A stretch of 64,000 nt of DNA from Acidobacteriota bacterium (GCA_003225555.1 QIAM01000065.1:86347-150346); one strand, 5' to 3'; shown: positions 28,247-37,736, numbered from the stretch's first letter. The notes: generated by a model not told the origin, from the sequence alone. Numbers and translations: made by a program.

Positions 28247-29956
28247 ATGCTTGATCTCCGACAATATACCTGTCTCGGCGCAGCTCTGCGCGATGCGCTT
28301 GACCGCTTTGCCAGCGAGATTTGCTTGATTGAGGCCGACCGCGATCGCGAAAAAGTGCGCCTCACCTATTCCGACTTCAAAGAGACTGCGCTGCCGCTGA
28401 CCCGTGCCCTGGAGGACGCCGACTTCGATCCCGGAGATCGCGCCGCCATCATCATGACAAATCAGTCGAAGTGGCTGATCTCGGCCTACTCCATTTTTTA
28501 CTGCGGCGGAATACTCGTTCCGCTGGACTACAAGCTCACGGCCCATGAGCACTTGCAACTCCTGGCCCACTCGAAAGCCAAAGTTCTTTTCGTCGAGTAC
28601 CACCTGTGGCGTGCCATCACGCAGGCTCCGGACTTCCACGCCATCAAAACGAAAATCGTGCTGGTAACGGAAGTTCCGCTGGGCGCCGATCTTGCGGGCG
28701 CCTTCCGGTGGGAAGACTTCAAGCGTAAAGGCGCGCCAGACTTCGTCATGCGTCAGAAGGACGACGTAGCGTGCATCGTGTATTCGTCTGGCACCGCCGG
28801 ACGGCCGAAAGGCTGCGTGCTGACGCATGAGAATTATCTGGAGCAGTGCCGGTCGCTGACCGCGTGGTATCCCTTCTGGCCGGGCGTGCGCTATCTCAGC
28901 ATCCTGCCGACCAACCATGCCATCGATTTCATGGTCGGCTTCATCGGACCTTTCGTATGTGGAGCCTGCGTCGTTCATCTGCGCACGCTGCGTCCCGACT
29001 TTGTTCGAGACGCCTTTGTTCGCTATCGAATTACCTATGTCTCTCTGGTTCCGATGATCCTGAAGAATCTGGAACGCGGATTGCGTGCCAAGTTCGATGA
29101 ACTGCCGGCGTGGAAGCGATTCTTCCTGAATCGTATGATCGCAATCAACAAACTGCTGACGCGTCGCAGGCCGAAGGTCAGGTTAAGCCGCACGCTGCTG
29201 GGGGGCGTCCATCGCGGCTTCGGCGGAGAATTGCTCGCGCTCATCACCGGAGGAGCGTTCATGGAACCCTCGACCATGCAGTTCTTCTACGACCTCGGCA
29301 TTCCGGTCGTGAATGGATATGGCCTGACCGAGGCCGGGACCGCACTCACGTTGAACGACTTGAAGCCTTTTCGTGCCGATACTGTGGGCAAGCCCTTGCC
29401 GGGAGTCGAGCTGCGTATTTTGAATCCGGATGGGGAGGGCATCGGCGAGGTGGCGGCGCGCAGCAAGACGATCATGTCCCATTACCTCGATGATGCCGAA
29501 CTCACCCTCGAAACCATCGTCGACGGATGGCTTCTCACCGGGGACCTTGGTCGCTTCGACGGTCGCGGACATCTTCAACTCTTCGGGCGCAAGAAGAACA
29601 TGATCGTCACCGAAGGCGGAAAGAATATTTATCCCGAGGACATTGAAACCGCCTTCGACGGCTTGCCGGTGAAGGAGTATTGCATCTTTGCCGCGAATTA
29701 TGTCTGGCCGCAAAAGGAGTTAGCGCACGAGATGCTGCTGCTAGTGCTTCGTCTGGACCAGAATCAGCAATTCGACAGCAAATTACTGGCGGAGATTGAT
29801 TCGCGCAATCGCACGCTGCCGGATTTCAAGCGAGTCGGCGCGTACTTGATCTGGGGCCGTGACTTTCCGCGAACCGCGTCAATGAAGATCAAACGGCAAA
29901 TTCTGGCGGAAGAGATCGGTAAGACTGGGGAGCGGAAAGCCGCCGTCACACTGTAA
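28247..29956 (+). CDS. second acyl-CoA/ACP synthetase (AMP-forming)
   Basis: 569 residues, long-chain acyl ligase type. [19 protein letters not shown] (from about residue 179) is the AMP-binding signature. [29 protein letters not shown] and a late MKIKRQ lysine complete the ANL pattern. It is related to, but clearly different from, the ligase at 25337, so two different acids, or CoA and ACP acceptors, may be used. A 135-base gap with no recognised feature separates it from the carrier gene. Confidence 0.9.
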   Translation: MLDLRQYTCLGAALRDALDRFASEICLIEADRDREKVRLTYSDFKETALPLTRALEDADFDPGDRAAIIMTNQSKWLISAYSIFYCGGILVPLDYKLTAHEHLQLLAHSKAKVLFVEYHLWRAITQAPDFHAIKTKIVLVTEVPLGADLAGAFRWEDFKRKGAPDFVMRQKDDVACIVYSSGTAGRPKGCVLTHENYLEQCRSLTAWYPFWPGVRYLSILPTNHAIDFMVGFIGPFVCGACVVHLRTLRPDFVRDAFVRYRITYVSLVPMILKNLERGLRAKFDELPAWKRFFLNRMIAINKLLTRRRPKVRLSRTLLGGVHRGFGGELLALITGGAFMEPSTMQFFYDLGIPVVNGYGLTEAGTALTLNDLKPFRADTVGKPLPGVELRILNPDGEGIGEVAARSKTIMSHYLDDAELTLETIVDGWLLTGDLGRFDGRGHLQLFGRKKNMIVTEGGKNIYPEDIETAFDGLPVKEYCIFAANYVWPQKELAHEMLLLVLRLDQNQQFDSKLLAEIDSRNRTLPDFKRVGAYLIWGRDFPRTASMKIKRQILAEEIGKTGERKAAVTL

Positions 29957-30026
29957 TCGCGGTGACCGCGAGTCGGGCCGGTTTGAAATCTCCGGCACAG
30001 CCAGTCCGACACAAGGATTCGGAATC

Positions 30027-30929
30027 GTGAGGCAAAGTTATCTGGCCATTGTGAATCCGGCAGCGGGAGGCGGCAAGAGCCGCAAGCTGCTTGGCCCAGC
30101 CCTCGAGCGCCTGCGAGCCGGGGGGATTGAAGTTGAACTCGCCGAGACGCGTGCCGCGGCCGACGCAACACGAATTGCACGCGACGCCTACGCCCGCGGC
30201 CAGCGAAAATTCATCGCTGTAGGCGGAGACGGCACATCCTACGAAGTCGTCAACGGCCTTTATCCCTTGGCGTTGGGACGTGAGCGGCCTACCCTGGCAT
30301 TTCTGCCGCTGGGCACCGGCAACTCCTTTCTCCGAGATTTCAGTGAGCGCGGCGTCGAGCACGCGATCGAAGCTCTACTCGCCTCACGCATGCAGCCGTG
30401 CGACGTACTCCGGCTCAAGCACCGCGCTGGTGTCATCCACTACATCAACCTGCTGAGCATGGGATTCACCGCAGATGTCGCCACATTGCGCGCGCGCCGC
30501 TTCAGTGGCTGGGGCGAATTGGGTTACGTAATTTCAATCTTTCTCACCCTGGCGCGCTTCAGGCGACGTCCATTTCCAGTGCGTCTTGCAGGCGAACCGA
30601 ACTTTGACCAGCGCCGCTGCCTCTTTCTGACATTTAACAACAGCAAGTTTACGGGGGGCACGATGATGATCGCTCCCAGAGCGCAGGTCAATAGCGGTCT
30701 GATCGAGTACGTCCGCTGGGGCCCCATCGGGCGACTGGGGCTGATCCGCAACCTGCCAGGACTCTACGACGGCACGCACATCGAGCATCCCTTGGCGGAG
30801 CACAAGGCAGTGCCGCGAGTGGAATTTGCCCTGGAACAATCAGTCGACGTAATGGTCGACGGAGAAGTCATCACCCTGCATTGCGAGGAACTCGACGTCT
30901 TGTCCGGAGCTCTCAACGTCGTTGTCTGA
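30027..30929 (+). CDS. diacylglycerol kinase-family lipid kinase
   Basis: 300 residues from a GTG start. The DAGK catalytic domain shows IVNPAAGGGKSRK near the N-terminus, then VGGDGTSYEVVNGL and LPLGTGNSFLRDF, the nucleotide-binding motifs of DgkB/YegS-like enzymes. The C-terminal half has the beta-sandwich NNSKFTGGTMMIAP and VDGEVI near the end. It phosphorylates a lipid with a free hydroxyl, such as diacylglycerol, a sphingoid base or an ether-lipid precursor. It closes the lipid cluster, 71 bases after the second ligase. Confidence 0.9.
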   Translation: MRQSYLAIVNPAAGGGKSRKLLGPALERLRAGGIEVELAETRAAADATRIARDAYARGQRKFIAVGGDGTSYEVVNGLYPLALGRERPTLAFLPLGTGNSFLRDFSERGVEHAIEALLASRMQPCDVLRLKHRAGVIHYINLLSMGFTADVATLRARRFSGWGELGYVISIFLTLARFRRRPFPVRLAGEPNFDQRRCLFLTFNNSKFTGGTMMIAPRAQVNSGLIEYVRWGPIGRLGLIRNLPGLYDGTHIEHPLAEHKAVPRVEFALEQSVDVMVDGEVITLHCEELDVLSGALNVVV

Positions 30930-30952
30930 GAGCGTGATATAAAAAGTGAGTC

Positions 30953-31378
30953 ATGTCTGAAGAACGAAGAAAACGCCAGCAGGAGCGCGAAAGCAAGGAG
31001 CAGCCCAAGCCGATCCCGCGAAAGTACTTCCTCTGGGCCGGAATCGTTGTTCTTTTTGCAGCGGCATACTATGGCGGGTGGCATTACCGCAACCATCGGT
31101 ATGACGTTTTTGCACGGTGTCTTGCTTCGAAACACGCCAGGATGTACGGGCTCTACTGGTGCCCACACTGCCTTGATCAGAAAGAAATGTTCGGCAAGTC
31201 GTTTCAGTATGTGCCGTATCAAGAGTGCGCGATCAAGGGCTCGCGCGAGATGGCCCCGGAATGCAAGGCAGCAGGGGCCAAGAACTTTCCCAGTTGGCAG
31301 TTCGAAGGTGCTCCGATCCACGAAGGCGTGCTGCCGCTCGAGGACTTGAGTCAACGCACCGGGTGCAGCCTCCCGTGA
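30953..31378 (+). CDS. membrane-anchored thioredoxin-like protein, VKOR partner
   Basis: 141 residues. A basic, hydrophilic N-terminus (1-24) precedes one membrane helix (26-41). A compact domain follows with MYGLYWCPHC (Cys70, Cys73), YQECA, APECKAAG and FPSWQF. This is the pattern of the thioredoxin domain usually fused to bacterial VKOR. Here it is a separate gene whose TGA overlaps the ATG of the VKOR gene (TGATG). It probably passes oxidising equivalents from VKOR to exported proteins, like DsbA. Confidence 0.85.
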   Translation: MSEERRKRQQERESKEQPKPIPRKYFLWAGIVVLFAAAYYGGWHYRNHRYDVFARCLASKHARMYGLYWCPHCLDQKEMFGKSFQYVPYQECAIKGSREMAPECKAAGAKNFPSWQFEGAPIHEGVLPLEDLSQRTGCSLP

Positions 31379-31860
31379 TGAATTCATCAATCACTTCGCC
31401 GGCTCATGCGGAACCAGTCAGTGACAAGATCAGCCGCAGTTTGTTTTGGGCGATCGCAGTGTTGTCGGTGGTAGGAATCATTGTCTCCGCCATCTCGCTC
31501 GAACGTCACTATGCCAAATCCACGACGTCATTTTGCGAGTTTGGCCAAGAATTCAATTGCGACATCGTGAACCGCAGCGAGTATTCGAGCATCATGGGGA
31601 TTCCCGTTGCGGGGATCGGTATGTTGGGATATGGGCTGCTCCTCGCGCTGTCCACCGCGTACCGCCAGCGCGCGGACACACCAACACGTTTGGTGCTGGC
31701 AGCCGCCGTGGGTCTGGCCTTTGCGATCTACCTGACCTACGTCGAGGCCTACGTACTTGAAACGTGGTGCATCCTCTGCCTCAGCTCTTTAGCCTTGATC
31801 ACGATGATTACGCTGTTCGCTGTTCTGCTGAAATTCAAGGCCGCGAGAGCCTCATCGTGA
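31378..31860 (+). CDS. vitamin K epoxide reductase (VKOR) family protein
   Basis: 160 residues from the ATG at 31378. About four to five membrane helices. The VKOR cysteines are present: Cys53 and Cys61 in FCEFGQEFNCDIVNRSEYS and the active CxxC Cys131-Cys134 in ETWCILCLSS. The family oxidises a partner thioredoxin domain using quinone, giving disulfide bonds in the periplasm (a DsbB substitute). The partner is the overlapping upstream gene. Confidence 0.92.
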   Translation: MNSSITSPAHAEPVSDKISRSLFWAIAVLSVVGIIVSAISLERHYAKSTTSFCEFGQEFNCDIVNRSEYSSIMGIPVAGIGMLGYGLLLALSTAYRQRADTPTRLVLAAAVGLAFAIYLTYVEAYVLETWCILCLSSLALITMITLFAVLLKFKAARASS

Positions 31861-31892
31861 GGATGTAGCTGTCCCGTTGCTCTACCCAACGA

Positions 31893-32777
31893 ATGGAACA
31901 ACCTCAGACAACAGAGACCCGGCCAGCCGAAGGCGCCCGCGTGATCCGCGTCGAATCCACGACCGGCGATTTGCGACTGCACGAATTTGCCAGCCGAATC
32001 TTTCACAACACGCGTTTCTTGCGGGTATGGCTGCCTCCCGGATACGACGCGGTCGAGAACCAGGCCCGCCGCTACCCCGCCCTGTACCTCAATGACGGCC
32101 AGAATCTTTTTGAAGATTCGACCTCCTTCACCGGCGTGGAGTGGCAGGTGGATGAAACCGCCGATCGCCTGATCCGCGAGGGTGTCGTTCCGCCGCTAAT
32201 CATCGTCGGCATCGACAACACCGCCAAAGATCGAATTCGCGAATATATGCCGCACCGCTCTCTGCATCCGATGATGCTGCGGGTGCAAGGTAGTCGATAC
32301 CCAAGCTTCCTGAGCGATGAAGTCATGCCGTACATTGCTGAGCACTACCGGGTCGCGACCGGGCCGGGGAACACTGGGCTCGGGGGTTCGTCCCTTGGCG
32401 CTTTGATCGCGCTCTACACTGCGCAGGTTCGCCCAGGTCTGATCGGCCGCTTGCTCTTGGAAAGCCCTTCACTGTGGGCATCGAATCGTCAGTTGGTACG
32501 CCACAGCCGTAACGTAAAGCGCTGGCCGGAGCGAGTCTTCCTTGCGATCGGAACCGCCGAGGCGGGAAGGGCAGACAGGAATCAAAGTGCAGTCGATGAT
32601 GTTTCTGAGCTTGCGGGCATTCTGCGCCGCGCCGGCGTGGACGAGAAACGCTTGTGTCTGGTGATTGACGCCGATGCGTCACACCACGAATCCGAGTGGG
32701 CTCGCCGCTTTCCCGAAGCGCTGGCTTTCCTGTTCGGCCAGCAAGCGTTATCCGCTCGATCTTCTTCTATCCGGTGA
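31893..32777 (+). CDS. esterase of the IroE/Fes-like alpha/beta-hydrolase family
   Basis: 294 residues. VWLPPGYDAVENQARRYPAL and LYLNDGQNLF are typical of the putative esterase (esterase D/Fes) family. The nucleophile elbow is GLGGSSLGALIAL, and a late DADASHHESEWARRF supplies the catalytic His. No clear signal peptide. The substrate cannot be assigned; ferric-enterobactin esterases, S-formylglutathione hydrolases and acetylxylan esterases share the fold. Its 3' end overlaps the convergent GT87 gene by 11 bases. Confidence 0.85.
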   Translation: MEQPQTTETRPAEGARVIRVESTTGDLRLHEFASRIFHNTRFLRVWLPPGYDAVENQARRYPALYLNDGQNLFEDSTSFTGVEWQVDETADRLIREGVVPPLIIVGIDNTAKDRIREYMPHRSLHPMMLRVQGSRYPSFLSDEVMPYIAEHYRVATGPGNTGLGGSSLGALIALYTAQVRPGLIGRLLLESPSLWASNRQLVRHSRNVKRWPERVFLAIGTAEAGRADRNQSAVDDVSELAGILRRAGVDEKRLCLVIDADASHHESEWARRFPEALAFLFGQQALSARSSSIR

Positions 32778-34053
32778 CCGCGTCCTCGTCGACCCGCACT
32801 CCGGCTATTTGTCGCCTGCTGAATAACAGCAGGGGCAAGAGGAGTGGCACAAAAGAGGCCAGGAACGCCGGAAGGAGCGCAACCTGACTCGCCGGATTCA
32901 GCGGAGGCCGCAACAGCAACAAGCCGGCTGACGTGATCCAAGGCCAGGTCACGATGGCGATAAACGTCAGCCGCGAAAGTCTGGGAAGTGTCGCCCACTC
33001 GCTCACGAGCAGCAGCGCAGGCAGAATCAACAATGCTTGGTTGAAGGGCGTGAATAGCGGGAAGGTCAGCAGCGTTGCCATCAGAAACGTCGCGACCACC
33101 AGAGTAAACCGCCGCGAATCTCCCGCGACTTTTCGATTGCGCCACCCAAATGCCAAAAGGCAAATGACAATAGAGGTTGACACGGCAATTCCAAGCCTGT
33201 CGCCAAGCAGCAGCCGAAGGTGGGAAGTCGTAGGAAAATATCTCCGGTATGCCGCCAAGCCGGCGAAGAAATAGCTCAGCCATCCCGGAAGAAGCAACTC
33301 TCCGGCTCCGACCAGAGCGGCCATCGTAACTCCAAACCCGGCCAGCAGTCGCCATCGAGTCCTCCACTCACACGCCGCCCAAAGAATGAACCAAGCCAGC
33401 GGCAGAAGGGACATCTGCGGTTTGATGGTGGAGAAGGCCAGCAACACCCCGGCAGCCACCAGATGGCCTTTCTTCACGCACCACAAGCCGGCCGCTAGCA
33501 GGCAGCCCACCACCAGCGCCAACTGCTCAAGGCGCAAGCCCTGCACAATCTGCGGGCTGCTGAGCGTAAATAAAACAGATGCTATGGCCATTTTCCACGA
33601 TAGCAGGTGCAAAATGTCCAAACCGAGGAGCACACCTATGGCTGTTAACAACGCTAGAGCAAACGGAGCCCAGCTTTGCACCTGCGCAAAGTCCGCGAAC
33701 ACCGTGGGAGCCAGGAGGAACACGGCGTAAACGGGATAAGCAAAGCGCTGTTCGTTAACTACATCGACGCCCGGCTCTCCATAGGTCTGTTGGATGGCAC
33801 GCCCGTAGAAAACCCTCTGGATTTCATGGCTCACTTCCTGCCCATACGGGTTGCGACGGTGAAGCAGAAGTTCGCGCGTGCCCACCCAAGGGGAATACAG
33901 ATCGCCCATCTGAACCTTGAGGTCGCCCCCTTGCAAAGCCCTGGCGTCCGCCCACGGAATCAGGATTTGGTGTACGTAAAGCCACGTGGTTGCGCCGACG
34001 CACAAACTCAGCAGAAACCACAGCGGGATTCGTTTTTGCGCTGGTGACGTCAC
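32767..34053 (-). CDS. GT87-family membrane glycosyltransferase
   Basis: 428 residues starting with GTG. About ten membrane helices follow a short N-terminus. A periplasmic loop after helix 1 contains GDLYSPWVGTRELLLHRRNPY, with the acidic residue common to polyprenol-phosphate-sugar-dependent GT-C enzymes (GT87, DUF2029). They transfer mannose or a related sugar from a lipid carrier to an extracytoplasmic acceptor. It overlaps the convergent esterase gene by 11 bases and lies alone on its strand, followed upstream by phosphofructokinase. Confidence 0.82.
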   Translation of the reverse strand: MTSPAQKRIPLWFLLSLCVGATTWLYVHQILIPWADARALQGGDLKVQMGDLYSPWVGTRELLLHRRNPYGQEVSHEIQRVFYGRAIQQTYGEPGVDVVNEQRFAYPVYAVFLLAPTVFADFAQVQSWAPFALALLTAIGVLLGLDILHLLSWKMAIASVLFTLSSPQIVQGLRLEQLALVVGCLLAAGLWCVKKGHLVAAGVLLAFSTIKPQMSLLPLAWFILWAACEWRTRWRLLAGFGVTMAALVGAGELLLPGWLSYFFAGLAAYRRYFPTTSHLRLLLGDRLGIAVSTSIVICLLAFGWRNRKVAGDSRRFTLVVATFLMATLLTFPLFTPFNQALLILPALLLVSEWATLPRLSRLTFIAIVTWPWITSAGLLLLRPPLNPASQVALLPAFLASFVPLLLPLLLFSRRQIAGVRVDEDAVTG

Positions 34054-34228
34054 CGGATTCGCAGCGGATGCCCGAAGCAGTGTAGCAAGGCGAATCCCTC
34101 GAAAGAGCCCGGCCTTTAGAATCTGATCGGTCAGCTGACGTTGATTTCGCTATTGGATTGTTTGAGCGCTACGCGACTCGCTCCCCACCACGATTCCAAT
34201 CACACTGCGGGTAGTGTCGCGCTCCGGT

Positions 34229-35293
34229 TCAGGCTGGTTCTTTGTCGGCGACTTCCTCAAACAAGCCGTCCACCATCTCGATCATTTCCTGATCGACGGT
34301 GCGGTTCTTGGCGATGGCCTCCTTCAGCGGAATGGAGACGATCTTGTTGGAGCGCAACGCTGCCATGCGGCCGAATTCCTGGCGATGAATCATGTCAATG
34401 GCGCCTAATCCGTAGCGCGTTGCCAATACCCGGTCAAAGGCGCTGGGCGAGCCTCCGCGTTGAATGTGTCCCAGGACGACGGCCCGTGTCTCGAATCCGG
34501 TGCGCGTTTCGATTTCGCGGGCCAGAATGTTGGCGATCCCTCCCAGCTTGGCGTGACCGAATTCGTCCTTGCCCATGTCTTGCGGCACCGGGGATCCGCC
34601 GCCCGCCTGCGGAGAGAACTTTGCGCCCTCGGCCACCACGACAATCGAGAAATAGCGCCCGCGCTCGTGACGCTGCCGAATGGATTCGGCGACTTTGTCC
34701 AGGTCGAAGGGCCGCTCGGGAATTAAGATCGCATCCGCTCCACCGGCAATACCGCTGTACAGAGCGATCCAGCCCGCGTCGCGTCCCATGACCTCAACGA
34801 CCATTACGCGGTTGTGGGCCTCGGCGGTCGTATGCAGCCGGTCAATGGATTCGCAGACCACATTGCATGCAGTATCGAAGCCGAAGGTGAAATCGGTACC
34901 GCTCAGATCGTTGTCAATGGTCTTGGGCACACCCACGACCCGGATGCCCTGTTCATGCAGCTTCTGTGCGACGGAGAGCGTGTCATCGCCTCCAATTGCG
35001 ATAAGCGCCTCGATCTGATGTTTTTGTAATGTGGCGGCGCACTGCTCGATCCCACCGGGATGCTTGGAAGGATTGGTGCGCGAAGTTCGGAGGATGGTTC
35101 CGCCGCGAGGCAGAATTCCGCCTACGGTGCTCAGGTCCAACACCATCGTCTTGTTCTCAAGCAATCCCCGCCACCCCTCGAGAAACCCGACGAACTGATC
35201 CTTGTAGTGAAACACTCCCTTGCGCACCACCGCGCGGATGACGGCATTCAGGCCCGGACAATCGCCACCGCCGGTCAACATACCAATCTTCAT
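34229..35293 (-). CDS. 6-phosphofructokinase with pyrophosphate-type active site
   Basis: 354 residues with the PFK fold: GGGDCPGLNAVIR at 8-20, GGDDTLS at 101-107, PKTIDND at 123-129 with catalytic Asp127, and MGRDAGWIA. The residues that decide the phosphoryl donor are Asp104 and Lys124 (E. coli numbering happens to match); ATP-dependent enzymes have Gly at both. Asp plus Lys is the pyrophosphate-dependent signature, so this enzyme probably uses PPi and may act reversibly. The start is supported by AGGAG seven bases upstream. Annotation pipelines would usually call it an ATP-dependent enzyme. Confidence 0.9.
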   Translation of the reverse strand: MKIGMLTGGGDCPGLNAVIRAVVRKGVFHYKDQFVGFLEGWRGLLENKTMVLDLSTVGGILPRGGTILRTSRTNPSKHPGGIEQCAATLQKHQIEALIAIGGDDTLSVAQKLHEQGIRVVGVPKTIDNDLSGTDFTFGFDTACNVVCESIDRLHTTAEAHNRVMVVEVMGRDAGWIALYSGIAGGADAILIPERPFDLDKVAESIRQRHERGRYFSIVVVAEGAKFSPQAGGGSPVPQDMGKDEFGHAKLGGIANILAREIETRTGFETRAVVLGHIQRGGSPSAFDRVLATRYGLGAIDMIHRQEFGRMAALRSNKIVSIPLKEAIAKNRTVDQEMIEMVDGLFEEVADKEPA

Positions 35294-35421
35294 GGTCGCT
35301 CCTGTATGGGGTCGCCCTGTAAAGTTTTAGTTCTGTTGCAGGATGAATCGCGTACGGCGTCCTTGGAATGCAGCCCGGGCTTCAGGGCAAGCGACGAAGA
35401 GGCCCCAAATGCAGGGTTGGC

Positions 35422-35438
35422 AGTCGTTCGGAACGACT
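35422..35438. promoter_or_regulatory. palindromic operator candidate between pfk and cstA
   Basis: AGTCGTTC (35422-35429) and GAACGACT (35431-35438) form a perfect inverted repeat around one base. It sits in the 224-base gap between divergent genes, 79 bases before the cstA start and 129 before the pfk start, next to an AT-rich patch (35440-35460). That location suits a repressor or activator site. No protein can be named. Confidence 0.45.
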
Positions 35439-35517
35439 AGATTATCATCAAATTAAAAGATGTCGAAATCAGAGTCATTGCGCCTGGACGCAAGATTCGC
35501 CACAATGCTCGACGGAC

Positions 35518-37563
35518 ATGAATAAGACTTTGATGTTCTTGATCTGGACCGCCGTAGCCATCACCGGCACGCTGGCCATCGGTATAGTGGCGGTCCACCG
35601 CGGCGAGCCCATCAATGCTCTCTGGCTTGTCGTAGCGGCGACCTGCTGCTACGCCTTGGGATACCGCTTCTACAGCAGCTTCATCGCCGCGAAGATTCTC
35701 GCTGTCGATGCTCTTCGCGCTACCCCAGCCGAGCGGCTGGAAAATGGCCGCGACTTCCTTGTCACGAATAAATGGGTAGTCTTCGGCCATCATTTCGCGG
35801 CGATCGCCGGTCCCGGCCCGCTCGTCGGCCCGGTGCTCGCCGCGCAGTTTGGCTATCTCCCGGGCACTCTGTGGATTGTGGCCGGTGCCGTCCTCGCTGG
35901 CTGTGTGCAGGACTTCGTGATCCTCCTCTTCTCCGTACGTCGCGACGGCAAGTCGCTGACCGAAATGGCCAAGGAAGAAACCGGCCGCGTTGGCGGCTTC
36001 GTGGCCTATGCCGCCGTCATCGTGATTCTGGTGATCCTGCTGGCTGTAGTCGCTTTGGTCGTGGTGAACGCCTTGAAGTCCAGCCCCTGGGGCACGTTCA
36101 CCATTGCGATGACGATTCCTATTGCCTTGCTGATGGGCGTCTACCTGCGGCGCATTCGTCCCGGCAGGGTTCTGGAGGCGTCGGCGCTCGGCTTCGTCCT
36201 GGTAATGCTGGCAATCTGGGGAGGCCAGTGGGTCTCGCAGGATCCTGCCATGGCGCACGTGTTCACTCTGAGTGCCGCGGCGTTGGCCGGCCTGATCATT
36301 CTCTATGGTTTCGCCGCATCGGCGCTTCCCGTGTGGCTGCTGCTCGCCCCGCGCGATTACCTGAGCACATTCGTGAAGCTGGGGACCATCGCACTTCTTG
36401 GATTGGGAATCGTCGTCTTTCGGCCGGTGCTGCACATGCCCGCACTGACCCGTTTCGTCGATGGCACCGGCCCCGTCTTTGCTGGAAAAATCTTTCCGTT
36501 CGCATTCATCACCATTGCCTGCGGAGCCGTCAGCGGCTTCCATTCGCTGATCTCAAGCGGGACTACTCCCAAGCTAATCGCCCGCGAGACGCAGACACGC
36601 ATGGTCGGATACGGCGCCATGTTGGCGGAATCCGCCGTGGCAGTGATGGCTGTAATCGCTGCCTGCGTGCTGCAGCCGGGAGTCTATTTCGCCATCAACA
36701 GCCCGGCAGGAATCGTCGGCCAAGCACCCGAAGCAGCCGCCGCAACCATTTCGGCTTGGGGATTTCCCGTAACTGCGCCCGAGATGCAAGCGCTGGCTCG
36801 CGCTGTCGGGGAGCAGACGCTTTTCAACCGCACCGGCGGAGCCCCGGCCTTCGCCGTCGGCATGGCCCACATTTTCTCGAACAGCCTGGGAGGTCAGGCC
36901 CTGATGGCCATCTGGTACCACTTCGCCATCATGTTCGAGGCACTCTTCATACTGACGGTGCTCGATGCCGGTACGCGCGTGGCCCGCTTCATGATTCAGG
37001 ACGCTCTCGCCCATGTCTATCCGCCCCTCGGTCGGACAAGTTGGTATCCATCAATTCTGGCAACCAGCGGCCTAGTCGTCGCAGCTTGGGGATATTTCCT
37101 GTGGCAGGGTGTGAAAGATCCGCTAGGCGGAATCAACTCGCTATGGCCGCTCTTCGGCATCGCAAATCAATTATTGGCGACAGTCGCACTGTGCGTCGCG
37201 ACCACGATCATCATCAAAATGCATCGAGCCAAGTACGCACTCTTCACGCTGGCCCCGCTGGCGTGGCTGGTGGCCGTCACCTTCACCGCATCGTGGCATA
37301 AGATTCTTGATCCCGACCTGCGAGTCGGCTTCCTCGCCCAAGCGAAAGCCCTGGCCATGGGCCCCTCAACACACGCAACTGCCCGGCTGATTTTCAACAA
37401 CCGCCTGGATGCCGCGGTCACCGCTGCTTTGGTGGTGATGGTGAGTCTTGTAGTAATAGAATCGGCGCGTGTGTGGATCGGCGTGCTGACTGGAAAGAGG
37501 GAAGCGCGAGTACGAGAAGCTCCATTCGTGATGAGCCGCCTAGCCGCGGAGGAACACGCATGA
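35518..37563 (+). CDS. cstA: carbon starvation protein A (pyruvate/peptide permease)
   Basis: 681 residues from the ATG at 35518; earlier in-frame ATGs lack membrane-protein character. About sixteen hydrophobic helices. CstA signatures are GHHFAAIAGPGPLVGPVLAAQ, DFVILLFSVRRDGKSLTEMA, GFHSLISSGTTPK and ALFILTVLDAGTR. The family imports peptides or pyruvate and is induced on carbon starvation in enterobacteria. The ATGA overlap with the small downstream gene matches the cstA-ybdD (btsT-yjiX) pairing. Confidence 0.95.
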   Translation: MNKTLMFLIWTAVAITGTLAIGIVAVHRGEPINALWLVVAATCCYALGYRFYSSFIAAKILAVDALRATPAERLENGRDFLVTNKWVVFGHHFAAIAGPGPLVGPVLAAQFGYLPGTLWIVAGAVLAGCVQDFVILLFSVRRDGKSLTEMAKEETGRVGGFVAYAAVIVILVILLAVVALVVVNALKSSPWGTFTIAMTIPIALLMGVYLRRIRPGRVLEASALGFVLVMLAIWGGQWVSQDPAMAHVFTLSAAALAGLIILYGFAASALPVWLLLAPRDYLSTFVKLGTIALLGLGIVVFRPVLHMPALTRFVDGTGPVFAGKIFPFAFITIACGAVSGFHSLISSGTTPKLIARETQTRMVGYGAMLAESAVAVMAVIAACVLQPGVYFAINSPAGIVGQAPEAAAATISAWGFPVTAPEMQALARAVGEQTLFNRTGGAPAFAVGMAHIFSNSLGGQALMAIWYHFAIMFEALFILTVLDAGTRVARFMIQDALAHVYPPLGRTSWYPSILATSGLVVAAWGYFLWQGVKDPLGGINSLWPLFGIANQLLATVALCVATTIIIKMHRAKYALFTLAPLAWLVAVTFTASWHKILDPDLRVGFLAQAKALAMGPSTHATARLIFNNRLDAAVTAALVVMVSLVVIESARVWIGVLTGKREARVREAPFVMSRLAAEEHA

Positions 37564-37736
37564 AATCGTTCCTCAATGCCGGACGAATCCTGCTGGCGGC
37601 ATTGCGGGAGATTTTCGACGAGGCTTCCTATTCTCGTTTTCTGCGCCGCGAACGGACGGAATCATCGCCTCAGGCCTACGCCGCTTTTTGGCGGGAGCGC
37701 GAAGCCGGACACACTCGCCGTCCACGATGCTGCTGA
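37560..37736 (+). CDS. YbdD/YjiX-like small protein, cstA partner
   Basis: 58 residues starting with an ATG that overlaps the cstA stop (ATGA). It ends in RRPRCC, the double-Cys tail typical of YbdD/YjiX (DUF466-type) proteins. SYSRFLRRER and AAFWREREAG match the usual YxxYxxH/FxxER pattern. These small proteins always accompany CstA/BtsT-type carriers and are needed for their activity in E. coli. It is very short and easily missed. Confidence 0.85.
   Translation: MKSFLNAGRILLAALREIFDEASYSRFLRRERTESSPQAYAAFWREREAGHTRRPRCC

Noticed and set aside
20356..31860. Polyketide or non-ribosomal peptide cluster
   Set aside because: There is no ketosynthase, condensation domain or thioesterase; ligases, ACP and reductases alone fit lipid modification better.
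35772..37301. 509-residue open frame on the plus strand overlapping cstA
   Set aside because: It lies in the +1 frame of a clear cstA gene, is Arg/Pro-rich and has no family features; a shadow of high-GC codon use.
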